Program-made: the position numbers and the translations under genes
Shown: one piece after another, positions 35,777 through 47,107 of the stretch
How the letters are laid out: each line of letters starts with the position of its first letter
Numbering within the stretch: the first letter of the stretch is position 1
Notes under the pieces: generated by a model
The model's database searches: none
The model's input: only the letters and a program-made list of their open reading frames with translations
Told to the model about the DNA's origin: nothing
From: JACVRN01 sp036389255
Lineage (GTDB): Bacteria; Acidobacteriota; Blastocatellia; Pyrinomonadales; Pyrinomonadaceae
Length of the DNA stretch: 64,000 nt
Direction: 5' to 3'
NCBI GenBank assembly: GCA_036389255.1
Contig: DASVQI010000042.1
Location: 1-64,000 of the forward strand

Positions 35777-35806
35777 TAGTCACCCACTCGGTTTTGAAAG
35801 TATAAT
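35777..35806 (+). promoter_or_regulatory. possible clpX promoter
   Basis: TAGTCA (35777-35782), an 18-base spacer and a perfect TATAAT (35801-35806), 92 bases ahead of clpX. Confidence 0.45.
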
Positions 35807-35816
35807 TCTCAGGCGT

Positions 35817-35840
35817 GGCTGCATGATGCGTCATGCAGCC
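35817..35840. repeat. hairpin in the clpP-clpX gap
   Basis: GGCTGCATGA (35817-35826) pairs with TCATGCAGCC (35831-35840) around TGCG. It has no T-run and lies just after the proposed clpX promoter, so it would be in the clpX leader. Confidence 0.7.
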
Positions 35841-35898
35841 CATGTTTGAGAGTTCTGGCTTAAATCCAACCCCTTTTCTTTGAGTCCACGAAACGCTT

Positions 35899-37143
35899 AT
35901 GGTGAGACGAACTGATGACACGTTGCGCTGCTCGTTCTGCGGTAAATCGCAGAACGAAGTTAAAAAGCTCATTGCCGGGCCGACCGTCTATATCTGCAAT
36001 GAGTGCATAGACATCTGCAACGAGATCATTACGGACGACCAGCAGGCCGAATCGGTTGCCACGCGCCCGCCTCTTCCCAAGCCCGGCGAGATAAAGTCCT
36101 TCTTAGACGAGTACGTCATCGGACAGGAAGAGACGAAGAAGCGACTGGCCGTGGCCGTCTACCAGCACTACAAGCGCATAGAGATGTCGCGCCGTCGCTC
36201 GGACGTTGAGATACAGAAATCCAACATCCTGCTGATAGGGCCTACCGGAACGGGCAAGACGCTGCTGGCGCAGACGCTGGCGCGCATGCTCTCGGTTCCC
36301 TTCACCATCGTTGACGCCACGACGCTGACGGAAGCGGGCTACGTGGGCGAGGATGTTGAGAACATCATCCTGAAGCTGTTGCAGGCCGCGAACGGCGACG
36401 TTGAGCGAGCGCAGCAGGGCATCATCTACATTGACGAAGTAGATAAGATTTGCCGCAAGGACGAGAATCCTTCAATCACGCGCGACGTTTCGGGCGAAGG
36501 CGTGCAGCAGGCGCTCCTGAAAATCCTTGAAGGAACGGTGGCCAACGTCCCGCCGCAGGGCGGACGCAAGCACCCGCATCAAGAGTTCTTCCCCGTAGAC
36601 ACTACCAACATTCTCTTTATCTGCGGCGGCGCGTTCGTCGGACTTGAGAAGGTCGTGGAGAAGCGGCTGCGTAACAAGTCCATGGGCTTTCACGCCGAGA
36701 TTAAGGCCGGAGCCAAGCGGGCGGCCGAAGCGCTGACGGCTGTGCAGCCGGAAGATTTGGTCAAGTACGGGCTGATACCGGAGTTCGTGGGGCGGCTCCC
36801 CGTCTGCGGCGTGCTGCACGAGTTGGACGAGGACGCGCTGATTCGCATCCTGACCGAGCCTAAGAATGCGCTCGTCAAGCAGTATCAGAAGCGGTTCGAC
36901 TTCGACAACGTGAAGCTGAAATTCACGGACGACGCGCTGAAGGCAGTCGCGCGACAGGCCGTTGAGCGAAAGGTCGGAGCGCGCGGGCTGATGATGATTC
37001 TGGAAGAGCTTCTGCTGGATGCCATGTACACGCTGCCCAGCCAGAAGCGCATCAAGGAGTTCATTATCACGCGCGAGATGGTTGACCGGCGACGCGCCAT
37101 CCCCGGCGAAGGATTAACGGGCGTTGACGACGCAGCCGCCTAG
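35899..37143 (+). CDS. clpX: ATP-dependent Clp protease ATP-binding subunit ClpX
   Basis: The AAA+ unfoldase that feeds ClpP. The N-terminal zinc-binding domain has C11, C14, C33 and C36 (CSFCGKSQNE...YICNEC). Walker A is GPTGTGKT at residues 114-121, the pore loop is EAGYVGEDVEN, Walker B is IIYIDEVDKI, sensor and arginine-finger regions lie in PEFVGRLPV, and VGARGLMMILEELLLDAMY is C-terminal. The length of 414 is standard. Confidence 0.97.
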   Translation: MVRRTDDTLRCSFCGKSQNEVKKLIAGPTVYICNECIDICNEIITDDQQAESVATRPPLPKPGEIKSFLDEYVIGQEETKKRLAVAVYQHYKRIEMSRRRSDVEIQKSNILLIGPTGTGKTLLAQTLARMLSVPFTIVDATTLTEAGYVGEDVENIILKLLQAANGDVERAQQGIIYIDEVDKICRKDENPSITRDVSGEGVQQALLKILEGTVANVPPQGGRKHPHQEFFPVDTTNILFICGGAFVGLEKVVEKRLRNKSMGFHAEIKAGAKRAAEALTAVQPEDLVKYGLIPEFVGRLPVCGVLHELDEDALIRILTEPKNALVKQYQKRFDFDNVKLKFTDDALKAVARQAVERKVGARGLMMILEELLLDAMYTLPSQKRIKEFIITREMVDRRRAIPGEGLTGVDDAAA

Positions 37144-37161
37144 AGGGCCGAAAGTAAAAGG

Positions 37162-37223
37162 GTAAAAAGGCAAGGGTGAAGAGAGGGAGAAAGTCTTCTT
37201 TCTTTTCACTTTTGCCTTTTTAC
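37162..37223. repeat. inverted repeat between clpX and lon
   Basis: GTAAAAAGGCAA (37162-37173) pairs with TTGCCTTTTTAC (37212-37223), with an additional GTGAA/TTCAC pair inside. It is AT-rich and may be a clpX terminator. Confidence 0.6.
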
Positions 37224-37355
37224 TTTCTGTGTAGTGGCGGTTGCAGGTGAAATAGTTTAGAATTGGTCTGTTGGCAAAAGGGCGAGACGGCTAAGGGAAG
37301 CGGCTCGCCCTTCTTCACAGGATTCGCCTTTTTAGCGGAGTTGAGTTTTTTATTT

Positions 37356-39788
<2,433 letters not shown>

Positions 39789-39807
39789 GTTCGCTTTTGA
39801 GATGTGG

Positions 39808-39840
39808 GGGCCTGCGGGAGTTGAAAACCGCAGGCCCTTT
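39808..39840 (+). terminator. intrinsic terminator after lon
   Basis: GGGCCTGCGG (39808-39817) pairs with CCGCAGGCCC (39828-39837), followed by TTT. Confidence 0.88.
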
Positions 39841-40013
39841 CTCTCAAAGCTCGCGTATCTAACCTTTCTGCCGCGCCTGCGGTTGGCTGCGGTCTCTATT
39901 TTTACCCTCAAGGGCGCAAACTGCATCCCGTGCCGCTTTAAGCGTGATAGACGCGCTTAGCTTCGGCCACATGCTTTTCGCGCTCGCACATCCCCTGATT
40001 ACGGAGAATAAAG

Positions 40014-40460
40014 ATGAGTGATAAGACGGAAAGCGCAAATCTGATTCTGAAACTTTACGAGCTGCGCCGCGAAGAGGTCATGCGACAGGCTCGCAACTGG
40101 TTCACCATGGAGTTTCATCCCGGCAGCGTTCAGGACATACAGGCAGCCGCCATGGGCGAGCGCAGCCCTTACTTTCGAATGGTCACGACCTACTGGGACA
40201 TGGCCTGCTCGTTCGTACTGCACGGCGCGATTGACGTGCAGATGTTCAACGACGCCAACGGAGAGCATCTGGCCGTATACTCCAAGATAGAGCCGTTCAT
40301 ACAGGAGATTCGACAGGTGTCGGGCATGCCCAACTACATGCAGAACCTTGAGCGCGTAGTCATGAACATGCCGGACGCGCGCGAGCGCATGACGCGCTTC
40401 CGCGAAATGCTCAAACAGGCGGCGCAGGCTCGCTCAGAAGCTAAAGGGCAGTCGGGCTGA
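40014..40460 (+). CDS. hypothetical protein, 148 aa
   Basis: GGAGAATAAAG directly before the ATG supports the start. The protein is soluble and helical: LILKLYELRREEVMRQARNWFTMEFHPGSVQDI, then RMVTTYWDMACSFVLHGAIDVQMFND, then an amphipathic C-terminal helix RERMTRFREMLKQAAQARSEAK. There is no signal peptide. I do not know its function. It lies upstream of engB on the same strand, separated by a terminator-like hairpin. Confidence 0.7.
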   Translation: MSDKTESANLILKLYELRREEVMRQARNWFTMEFHPGSVQDIQAAAMGERSPYFRMVTTYWDMACSFVLHGAIDVQMFNDANGEHLAVYSKIEPFIQEIRQVSGMPNYMQNLERVVMNMPDARERMTRFREMLKQAAQARSEAKGQSG

Positions 40461-40479
40461 CGCGGCCTCTCTCTGTACG

Positions 40480-40514
40480 GGGGCAGAGGCATTGTCCTCT
40501 GCCCCTGCCGTTTT
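40480..40514 (+). promoter_or_regulatory. terminator-like hairpin abutting the engB start
   Basis: GGGGCAGAGG (40480-40489) pairs with CCTCTGCCCC (40496-40505) across a 6-base loop. It is followed by TGCCGTTTT and then the ATG of engB at 40515. It could end the upstream message or, if engB is read through, limit access to its start, which has no visible Shine-Dalgarno. Confidence 0.65.
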
Positions 40515-41096
40515 ATGAAGATTACCAGCACCGAATTTATCAAGAGCGCGTTTGAGGAGAGCCAGTGGCCGCGCGATGCTCTGCCGGAGGTGGCTTTCCT
40601 GGGACGCTCGAACGTGGGCAAGTCCAGCCTGATTAATTCCCTTCTGGGCGTGCGGGGCTTGGCGCGCACATCAGGCACGCCCGGTCGCACGCAGGCTCTC
40701 AACTTCTTTCTCATCAACAGGCGTTTCCGTTTCGTAGACCTTCCGGGCTACGGCTATGCGCGTGCGCCCAAGTCCGTGCGGGAGGGCTGGGGGGAAATGG
40801 CTACGGATTACCTTGCCAAGCGCGCCTCGCTTGTGCTATCAATTCATATCGTAGACGCGCGCCACGATCCCTCAAAACTGGATTTACAGCTTGACGAGTG
40901 GCTTTCCGCGCACGAGAAGCTGCGCGTAGTCGTTGCCACGAAATCCGATAAGCTCTCTCAAAACGAGTTGCGTAAGAGCATGAAGGCCATCGAGAGCGCT
41001 CTTCAAGCAGAGCGCGTCATTGCTTATTCCGCCCCAACCGGCCGGGGACGCGACCTGCTCTGGCGCACTATCGAAGAAGCAATCAATCAATTTTAG
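40515..41096 (+). CDS. engB: ribosome biogenesis GTPase EngB/YsxC
   Basis: A TRAFAC-class GTPase needed for large-subunit assembly. The G1 loop GRSNVGKSS is at residues 30-38, G2 region GTPGRTQ, G3 DLPGYGYA, G4 ATKSDK and G5 in IAYSAPTGRGRD. The length of 193 is typical. No Shine-Dalgarno is visible before the ATG; a strong hairpin ends 10 bases upstream of it. Confidence 0.95.
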   Translation: MKITSTEFIKSAFEESQWPRDALPEVAFLGRSNVGKSSLINSLLGVRGLARTSGTPGRTQALNFFLINRRFRFVDLPGYGYARAPKSVREGWGEMATDYLAKRASLVLSIHIVDARHDPSKLDLQLDEWLSAHEKLRVVVATKSDKLSQNELRKSMKAIESALQAERVIAYSAPTGRGRDLLWRTIEEAINQF

Positions 41097-41482
41097 GTTT
41101 GCGGTTTTGGGTAAAAAAAGACATACTTTCTACCAATCTAAAATCTAAAGTCGAAATTTCCCTTTGCCCCGTTGGAATTTAATCAATCAATGTATGAGAG
41201 GCCACGCGTGAGAGTTCACCGGCATCAAAGGCTTGTCGGAAAAATTCCTGCGCACATGTAATGAACAGAGAGCCAGAGAGGGATGTCTCTTCCGGTAGAC
41301 GCATGAGGAGTTTGCCCGCGCTCTAAAGACTCGGAAAGCGCCTCGCCTTTCAAAGTCTCAGAAGCGCAAGGCTGCTGCCACTAATAGAAGCGCCCCGCAC
41401 CGAGCGCCCTATCCAGAGTTCCCTGATTCTCCCGGCTCAAAAGGATTCATTCCAGATTCATCACGTAAGATTTCACTAACAA
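41097..41482. other. long gap before rho, no gene seen
   Basis: About 390 bases with no supported open frame and no strong hairpin with a T-run. The region just before rho contains its promoter. It could hold a rho leader used for autoregulation, as is common for rho genes, but I see no conserved structure that proves this. Confidence 0.35.
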
Positions 41483-41511
41483 TTGACAACCAGTAGCGGC
41501 GCTCTTTTTAT
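41483..41511 (+). promoter_or_regulatory. sigma-70 promoter of rho
   Basis: A perfect TTGACA (41483-41488), a 17-base spacer and TTTTAT (41506-41511), about 70 bases ahead of the rho ATG. Confidence 0.6.
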
Positions 41512-41583
41512 GCGGACGCCGCGAAAGAGACGAGAACCTTGCGGCCGAACATTTTGTGGCCGCACTCTAAGAGAATAATAGAA

Positions 41584-42960
41584 ATGTCACCAAGAAAAAG
41601 CAGCAACTCAACAGCCAACGGCGATAACGGCGCGACTACTACCGCCACAGCCGAGGCCCCGCCCGAAAGACCGGAGCGCGCCAGCGCCAGAGACGACGGA
41701 GGCGAAGAGATTTTTAATCTCTCAGACCTCAAGGAGATGTCCATCTCCAAGCTCACGTCAATTGCCAAAAACATGGACGTGCCCGGCGCCACAGGTATGC
41801 GCAAGCAGGAGCTTGTCTTCAAAATTCTGGCCGCGCAGACGGAGAAGAGCGGTTTAATCTTCTCCGAAGGCGTACTTGAGACTCTGCCCGACGGCTTCGG
41901 TTTCCTGCGCGCCCCCGAATACAACTACCTGCCCGGCCCCGATGATATTTACGTAAGTCCTTCGCAGATTCGCAAGTTCGACCTGCGCACGGGCGACACT
42001 GTCTCGGGTCAGATTCGCCCGCCCAAAGAGGGCGAGCGTTATTTCGCACTCATCAAGGTCGAAGCCATCAACTTCGAAGCGCCCGATCAGGCGCGCGAGA
42101 AAGTCTTCTTCGACAACCTGACGCCGCTTTATCCTGACGAGCAGCTTCGCATGGAGACAACGTCCGACAATCTATCGTCGCGCGTTCTAGACCTAGTCAC
42201 GCCGCTCGGCAAGGGACAGCGCGCACTCATCGTCGCGCCGCCACGCACCGGCAAGACCATGCTGCTGCAATCCATAGCCAACTCCATCACGGAGAATCAT
42301 CCTGAAGTCACGCTCATAGTTCTCTTGATTGACGAGCGCCCGGAAGAGGTCACGGACATGCAGCGCTCCGTGAATGGCGAAGTCATCTCCAGCACCTTCG
42401 ACGAGCCGCCGACGCGCCACGTTCAGGTCGCGGACATGGTCATCGAAAAAGCCAAGCGACTTGTGGAGCACAAGCGCGATGTGGTTATCCTGCTCGATTC
42501 AATCACTCGTCTTGCGCGCGCGCACAACGCGGTGGTTCCGCCTTCGGGCAAGATTCTGTCGGGCGGTATTGATTCCAACGCGCTTCAGCGTCCGAAGCGA
42601 TTCTTCGGCGCGGCCCGCAACATCGAAGAGGGCGGAAGCCTGACAATCATTGCGACGGCCCTGATTGACACTGGCTCGCGCATGGACGACGTCATCTTTG
42701 AAGAGTTCAAGGGCACGGGCAACTCGGAAATTCACCTTGACCGTAGACTTTCGGACAAGCGGCTGTTCCCGGCCATAGACCTTCAACGCTCAGGCACGCG
42801 CAAAGAGGAGCTGCTCATCAGCAAGGAAGACCTCAACCGCATCTGGGTCATGCGCCGCGTCCTCAATCCGCTCTCGCCTGTAGAGCAGATGGAAGTCGTG
42901 CTCGAACGGCTTGAGAAGACCAAGACCAACGCCGAATTCCTTTCGTCAATGCAAAGCTAG
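41584..42960 (+). CDS. rho: transcription termination factor Rho
   Basis: Hexameric RNA helicase, 458 aa from the ATG at 41584. The first 40 residues are a Ser/Thr/Ala-rich variable extension. Then comes the Rho N domain (LKEMSISKLTSIAKNMDVPGATGMRKQELVFKIL) and the RNA-binding cold-shock-like domain (GVLETLPDGFGFLRAPEYNYLPGPDDIYVSPSQIRKFDLRTGD). The ATPase core has VAPPRTGKTMLLQSIA (Walker A), LIVLLIDERPEEVTDMQR and VVILLDSITRLARAHN (Walker B). Confidence 0.97.
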   Translation: MSPRKSSNSTANGDNGATTTATAEAPPERPERASARDDGGEEIFNLSDLKEMSISKLTSIAKNMDVPGATGMRKQELVFKILAAQTEKSGLIFSEGVLETLPDGFGFLRAPEYNYLPGPDDIYVSPSQIRKFDLRTGDTVSGQIRPPKEGERYFALIKVEAINFEAPDQAREKVFFDNLTPLYPDEQLRMETTSDNLSSRVLDLVTPLGKGQRALIVAPPRTGKTMLLQSIANSITENHPEVTLIVLLIDERPEEVTDMQRSVNGEVISSTFDEPPTRHVQVADMVIEKAKRLVEHKRDVVILLDSITRLARAHNAVVPPSGKILSGGIDSNALQRPKRFFGAARNIEEGGSLTIIATALIDTGSRMDDVIFEEFKGTGNSEIHLDRRLSDKRLFPAIDLQRSGTRKEELLISKEDLNRIWVMRRVLNPLSPVEQMEVVLERLEKTKTNAEFLSSMQS

Positions 42961-42966
42961 CGGTCG

Positions 42967-43030
42967 GCTATCGGCAGTCGGCGGGCGGCCTTAATATTTT
43001 TGGCTGAATGCTGACTGCCGATAGCTGAAT
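42967..43030. terminator. inverted repeat after rho, probable terminator (family B copy 1)
   Basis: GCTATCGGCAGTC (42967-42979) pairs with GACTGCCGATAGC (43013-43025). The flanking GCTGAATGCTGACTGCC wording resembles a second copy at 45603-45656. Confidence 0.7.
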
Positions 43031-43037
43031 GCTTTTC

Positions 43038-43067
43038 TTGACAAATCAGCGCTGAAATCTTCATAGT
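43038..43067 (+). promoter_or_regulatory. sigma-70 promoter of glgA
   Basis: TTGACA (43038-43043), an 18-base spacer and CATAGT (43062-43067), about 90 bases ahead of glgA. Confidence 0.45.
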
Positions 43068-43159
43068 AGCTTCTCAGATTAAAGCTCTGCCAGATTAATC
43101 AAAGGGACGTGCGCTTTTGCAGCCCTCTTGCGAGAGGCGCGGGCGCAGTGTAAAGAGAT

Positions 43160-44584
43160 TTGCGCGTTGCGATACTTTCGTCCGAGGCTGTGCCGTTCGC
43201 CAAGACGGGCGGTTTGGGCGATGTCGCGGGCGCGCTTCCCAAGGCGCTGCGCTCCGTAGACGTGGACTCGCTGCTCGTGCTCCCGCTTTTTGAGCAGACC
43301 GACAGGAATCTTCTTCGCGGACAGATCATTGATAATCTGGAAGTTGAATGGCCGGGAGGCAACCGGCGCGCAAGCGTCCGGGTAAGTGACGCTGCCGGAG
43401 CGCCCGCGTTTCTCATTGACGCGCCGGAGTATTTCGGGCGCGCTTCCGTCTACGGCTTTAGCGATGACCACGAGCGCTTCGCCTTCTTCTGTCGAGCGGC
43501 GCTCGCGCTTCTCAAGCGTCTTGGCCCGCCGCCCGACATAGTCCATTTGAACGACTGGCCGAGCGGGTTTGCTGCCGCAGAGCTTCGCGTGCGGCGCTCC
43601 GTTGACCCATTCTTTCATCGGACGCGCTCGCTCTTTTCGATTCACAATCTGGCTTATCACGGCTCATTCGACCCGCGCGACCTTGCGCGCTTGGGCTTCG
43701 ACACGCCGGAGCGGCGTGAAGCCTTCATGATGGAAGGCTCGGCCTCTGCGCTTAAAGCTGGCTTGATGGCAAGCGACATGCTTTCGACCGTCAGCCGTCG
43801 CTACGCGCTTGAGATTCAGACGCCTGAGTTCGGCCACGGGCTCGAATGGATTCTGCGCGCAAGGCGCGACCGTCTGGTGGGCATCACGAACGGCGTTGAC
43901 TACGACGTGTGGAATCCTGAGACAGACGCGCATCTGCCGGCGCATTTCAATGCCGACGACTTGACGGGCAAGCGCATGTGCAAGCTTGATTTGCTCAGGC
44001 GCTATAACCTACCGGAGGATTTGAACAGGCCCATCATAGCTTCCATTTCGCGCCTGACCGGACAGAAGGGCTTTGACTTAATCCGCGAGGCTGCGGGACA
44101 GATTCTAGCGACGGGCGCGTTTTTCATCTCTCTGGGCTCGGGAGCGCGCGAGTACGAGGATTTCTTTCAGGAGCTGCGAGACCATGCGCCGGGGCAGGTG
44201 GGAACTTATCGTGGCTTCAACGAGCCTCTGTCGCATCAAATAGAAGCAGGTGCGGACATCTTTCTCATGCCGTCGCTCTTTGAGCCGTGCGGGCTGAATC
44301 AGATGTACTCTTTGCGCTACGGGACGGTGCCGGTTGTAAGAGCTACGGGCGGGCTGGACGACACTGTGGAGGATTTCGACCGCTCGCGGGGCACGGGCAA
44401 CGGCTTCAAGTTTGGCCCTTATTCGGCCTCCGCTATGCTTGAAAAAATATCGGAAGCGCTTTACTGTTATGCTGAACCGGAAGTCTGGAGAAAGATTCAA
44501 CGAAACGGCATGCGCGTGGATAATTCATGGCAGGCCGCGGCCCAGAAGTATCTGGAGCTTTATCGCGCCACGGCGCAAACTTGA
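43160..44584 (+). CDS. glgA: glycogen synthase (ADP-glucose type)
   Basis: A GT5 glucosyltransferase elongating alpha-1,4-glucan. It starts with TTG: RVAILSSEAVPFAKTGGLGDVAGALPKAL contains the KTGGLG nucleotide-sugar motif. Later segments are DIVHLNDWPSGFAAAEL, SIHNLAYHG, GITNGVDYDVWNPETD, ISRLTGQKGFDLI and LMPSLFEPCGLNQMYSLRYGTVPVVRATGGLDDTV (acceptor and donor sites). The length of 474 is normal. No other glycogen genes are adjacent. Confidence 0.94.
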   Translation: MRVAILSSEAVPFAKTGGLGDVAGALPKALRSVDVDSLLVLPLFEQTDRNLLRGQIIDNLEVEWPGGNRRASVRVSDAAGAPAFLIDAPEYFGRASVYGFSDDHERFAFFCRAALALLKRLGPPPDIVHLNDWPSGFAAAELRVRRSVDPFFHRTRSLFSIHNLAYHGSFDPRDLARLGFDTPERREAFMMEGSASALKAGLMASDMLSTVSRRYALEIQTPEFGHGLEWILRARRDRLVGITNGVDYDVWNPETDAHLPAHFNADDLTGKRMCKLDLLRRYNLPEDLNRPIIASISRLTGQKGFDLIREAAGQILATGAFFISLGSGAREYEDFFQELRDHAPGQVGTYRGFNEPLSHQIEAGADIFLMPSLFEPCGLNQMYSLRYGTVPVVRATGGLDDTVEDFDRSRGTGNGFKFGPYSASAMLEKISEALYCYAEPEVWRKIQRNGMRVDNSWQAAAQKYLELYRATAQT

Positions 44585-44649
44585 AAGGTTTTCGAGTTCA
44601 CTGTAGATGGGAATTTTCGTATTGACAGCTAAGTAGGAGAAACAAGGTT

Positions 44650-44991
44650 ATGAGTGAACATGTGAACGAAGTGAGCGATAGCTCTTTTGAAAAAGACGTT
44701 CTGCAATCGGAGCAGCCGGTGCTGGTGGATTTCTGGGCCGCGTGGTGTGCGCCATGCCGGATGCTGGCACCCACGGTGGAAGCCGTGGCCGAAAAGTACG
44801 CGGGCAACGCTCGCGTCGTCAAGCTCAACGTAGATGAGAATCCGGCCATCTCGCAGCGCTACGGCATCAAAGGCATCCCTACGTTGATTCTCTTCAAAGG
44901 CGGCAAGGAAGAGGAGCGAGTGGTCGGCGCTACCAGCAAAGAGGCTATCTCGCGCATGATTGACAAGCACGTAACGGTTGCCAGCGCTTGA
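44650..44991 (+). CDS. trxA: thioredoxin
   Basis: A small disulfide reductase of 113 aa. TAGGAG precedes the ATG. The active site is W32-C33-A34-P35-C36, so the usual Gly between the cysteines is Ala. The cis-Pro loop GIKGIPTLILFKGGKE and the C-terminal helix are intact. There is no signal peptide, so it is cytoplasmic. A terminator follows at 45015-45049. Confidence 0.94.
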   Translation: MSEHVNEVSDSSFEKDVLQSEQPVLVDFWAAWCAPCRMLAPTVEAVAEKYAGNARVVKLNVDENPAISQRYGIKGIPTLILFKGGKEEERVVGATSKEAISRMIDKHVTVASA

Positions 44992-45014
44992 TGGCGCGGG
45001 CCCACAAGATTTTG

Positions 45015-45049
45015 GTGGCGCGGAAAATTTCCAAAACCTTCCGCGCCAC
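45015..45049 (+). terminator. terminator after trxA
   Basis: GTGGCGCGGAA (45015-45025) pairs with TTCCGCGCCAC (45039-45049), followed by TTCTCT. Confidence 0.85.
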
Positions 45050-45192
45050 TTCTCTATACGCGACCAACCCTGAGCCCCAATGTGTTTAGTATATCGGGCG
45101 GCGCTGAAGATGTAGGGGAAGAACCCGCAGCTCAAGCGACTCGGGCTCTGCTGATTCCGACAGCAGAAGCTCCGTGACGAACTGAATACTAT

Positions 45193-45597
45193 ATGAAACC
45201 CAAGCGTCAGGGACGCCCACTTCGCAAGCAATCTTTTGACGAGCGCTTAGCTGCCGCGAAACGCTCGCGTGCAGTAGAAGATGTACGGCTGCGCGCGCGT
45301 CAGGCGCAGGGCAAGCTGCGCCGTTTCGTCAACATCAACTTCCGCAAGGAAGAGGTCGTACAGCAACTGGCCTTGAGACGAGGCGACTGCAATCGCTGCG
45401 GCGCTTGCTGCGAGATTCTGTTCAAGTGCCCCTTCCTCAAAAAGCACAGGGACGGCACGACTTCCTGCGGCATCTATGAAGACCGCCCGAACCAGTGCCG
45501 CCTCTTCCCCATAGAGAAACGCGACCTTGAAGAAGTGCGCGGCACGTGCAGCTTCTACTTCATAGAGCGGCCACTCAAGCTGGAGCGGGCAAGCTGA
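45193..45597 (+). CDS. YkgJ-family cysteine cluster protein
   Basis: A basic N-terminal half (KRQGRPLRKQSFDERLAAAKRSR) is followed by a cysteine cluster. CNRCGACCEILFKCPFL and TTSCGIYEDRPNQCRLFP fit the CxxCGxCC...C...C pattern of the YkgJ/UPF0153 group, thought to bind zinc or an iron-sulfur cluster. Function in the cell is unknown. It is alone between trxA and purA, with no strong ribosome binding site. Confidence 0.85.
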   Translation: MKPKRQGRPLRKQSFDERLAAAKRSRAVEDVRLRARQAQGKLRRFVNINFRKEEVVQQLALRRGDCNRCGACCEILFKCPFLKKHRDGTTSCGIYEDRPNQCRLFPIEKRDLEEVRGTCSFYFIERPLKLERAS

Positions 45598-45602
45598 GAA
45601 AA

Positions 45603-45656
45603 GCCGTCAGCGTTCAGCCGAAAGCTTTCTGATAGCAGGTTGCTGACTGCTGATTA
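45603..45656. repeat. dispersed repeat, family B copy 2
   Basis: GTCAGCGTTCAGCCGAAAGC and the following GCTGACTGCTGATTAC resemble the GCTGAATGCTGACTGCCGATAGC wording after rho. It fills the gap immediately upstream of purA. Confidence 0.5.
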
Positions 45657-45662
45657 CTATTT

Positions 45663-46976
45663 ATGATTATCGTCGTCATAGGAGCCCAGTGGGGCGATGA
45701 AGGTAAAGGGAAGATAGTTGACCTTCTGGCCGAGCGCTTCGACGTGGTCGCGCGCTATCAGGGCGGCCACAACGCGGGCCATTCCGTGCAGGTCGGCTCA
45801 AGCTCATTCGTCCTTCACCTTCTGCCTTCAGGCATAGTTCACCCCGGAAAGACCTGCGTGCTGGGCAACGGGATGGTCATAGACCCGAAGGCGTTCTTCG
45901 ATGAAGCCGACCGCCTTGCCGCGCAGGGGATTTCCGTCACGCCAGAGCGCGTGCTCGTAAGCTCTCGCGCGCACCTGATACTTCCCTATCATCGCGCGCT
46001 GGATCATACCAGCGAAGAACGGCTCGGCAACGAGCGCGTCGGCACGACCTTGCGCGGTATCGGCCCTGCCTACGAAGACAAGGCTGGTCGGCGCGGCATC
46101 AGGGCGGCGGACGCCATAGTGCCGGAGGTGCTGCGCTCGCGCATAGAGCGCAATCTGGAGGACGCCAACCGAATCATCGTAGCTTACGGCGGCGAAGCGC
46201 TCGACCCTGAAGAGATTTTCAGCGAGACGACGCGACTGGCCGAGCGCCTCGCGCCGTTCATAGCCGACACCACACTCTACATGAATCAAGCGGCGCAGGA
46301 AGGCCGCACAATCTTAATCGAAGGCGCGCAGGCCACGCTCCTCGACGTAGACCACGGCACATATCCCTTCGTCACTTCTTCAAACACGACTGCCGGAGGC
46401 GCGTCCACCGGAACGGGCCTAGCGCCGCATCGCATCACGGGCGTACTTGGCATCGTGCGCACCTACACGACTCGCGTGGGCGAAGGCCCTTTTCCGACGG
46501 AGATGCTCAAAGGCGAGGAGGAGCTGGGGCAACTCATACGCGAGCGCGGGCGCGAGTACGGAGCATCTACGGGGCGACCGCGTCGTTGCGGCTGGTTCGA
46601 CGCATTCGCCACACGCTACGCCGCAGAGATAAACGGCTTCACGTCGGTTGCGCTCACTAAGCTGGATGTGCTGGATGCGCTGGATGAAATCAAAGTCTGC
46701 GTGGGCTACAGGCTGGACGGGCGCGAGATTAAATCTTTCCCGGCCGTCTCGCAGGACTTGCGGCGCATAGAGCCTGTTTACGCGACCTTGCCCGGCTGGA
46801 AGAGTTCCACGGAAGGCATTACGGATGCCGGTAAGCTCCCGCCCAAAGCGCGGGACTACGTCGAATTTCTCTCACGCGAGATAGGAGTGGAGATAGGCTT
46901 GGTCTCGACAGGCCCGGAGCGGGGCCAGACCATTATCTATCCCAACTCGGCCCTCGGCAGATGGCTTGCGTCTTAA
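45663..46976 (+). CDS. purA: adenylosuccinate synthetase
   Basis: Joins IMP and aspartate using GTP in AMP synthesis. The N-terminal loop VIGAQWGDEGKGKIVDLLA is diagnostic. GGHNAGHSV, GTTLRGIGPAYEDKAGRRGIR (IMP site), LIEGAQATLLDVDHGTYPFVTSSNTTAGGA and STGRPRRCGWFDAFATRYA follow. The length of 437 is normal. The gene starts directly after a dispersed repeat and has no visible Shine-Dalgarno. Confidence 0.97.
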   Translation: MIIVVIGAQWGDEGKGKIVDLLAERFDVVARYQGGHNAGHSVQVGSSSFVLHLLPSGIVHPGKTCVLGNGMVIDPKAFFDEADRLAAQGISVTPERVLVSSRAHLILPYHRALDHTSEERLGNERVGTTLRGIGPAYEDKAGRRGIRAADAIVPEVLRSRIERNLEDANRIIVAYGGEALDPEEIFSETTRLAERLAPFIADTTLYMNQAAQEGRTILIEGAQATLLDVDHGTYPFVTSSNTTAGGASTGTGLAPHRITGVLGIVRTYTTRVGEGPFPTEMLKGEEELGQLIRERGREYGASTGRPRRCGWFDAFATRYAAEINGFTSVALTKLDVLDALDEIKVCVGYRLDGREIKSFPAVSQDLRRIEPVYATLPGWKSSTEGITDAGKLPPKARDYVEFLSREIGVEIGLVSTGPERGQTIIYPNSALGRWLAS

Positions 46977-47107
46977 GCCTTCCGGCCCGCATCAATCTGT
47001 CTTATCAACTCCCCTGCGAATGAAACTATTTGAATAAGGGTTTCTGCCTCTCTACAGTAGGCCAAGCCCTCGCCCACCTAAAGATAAAGTCCGTTTATGA
47101 TGAAACC

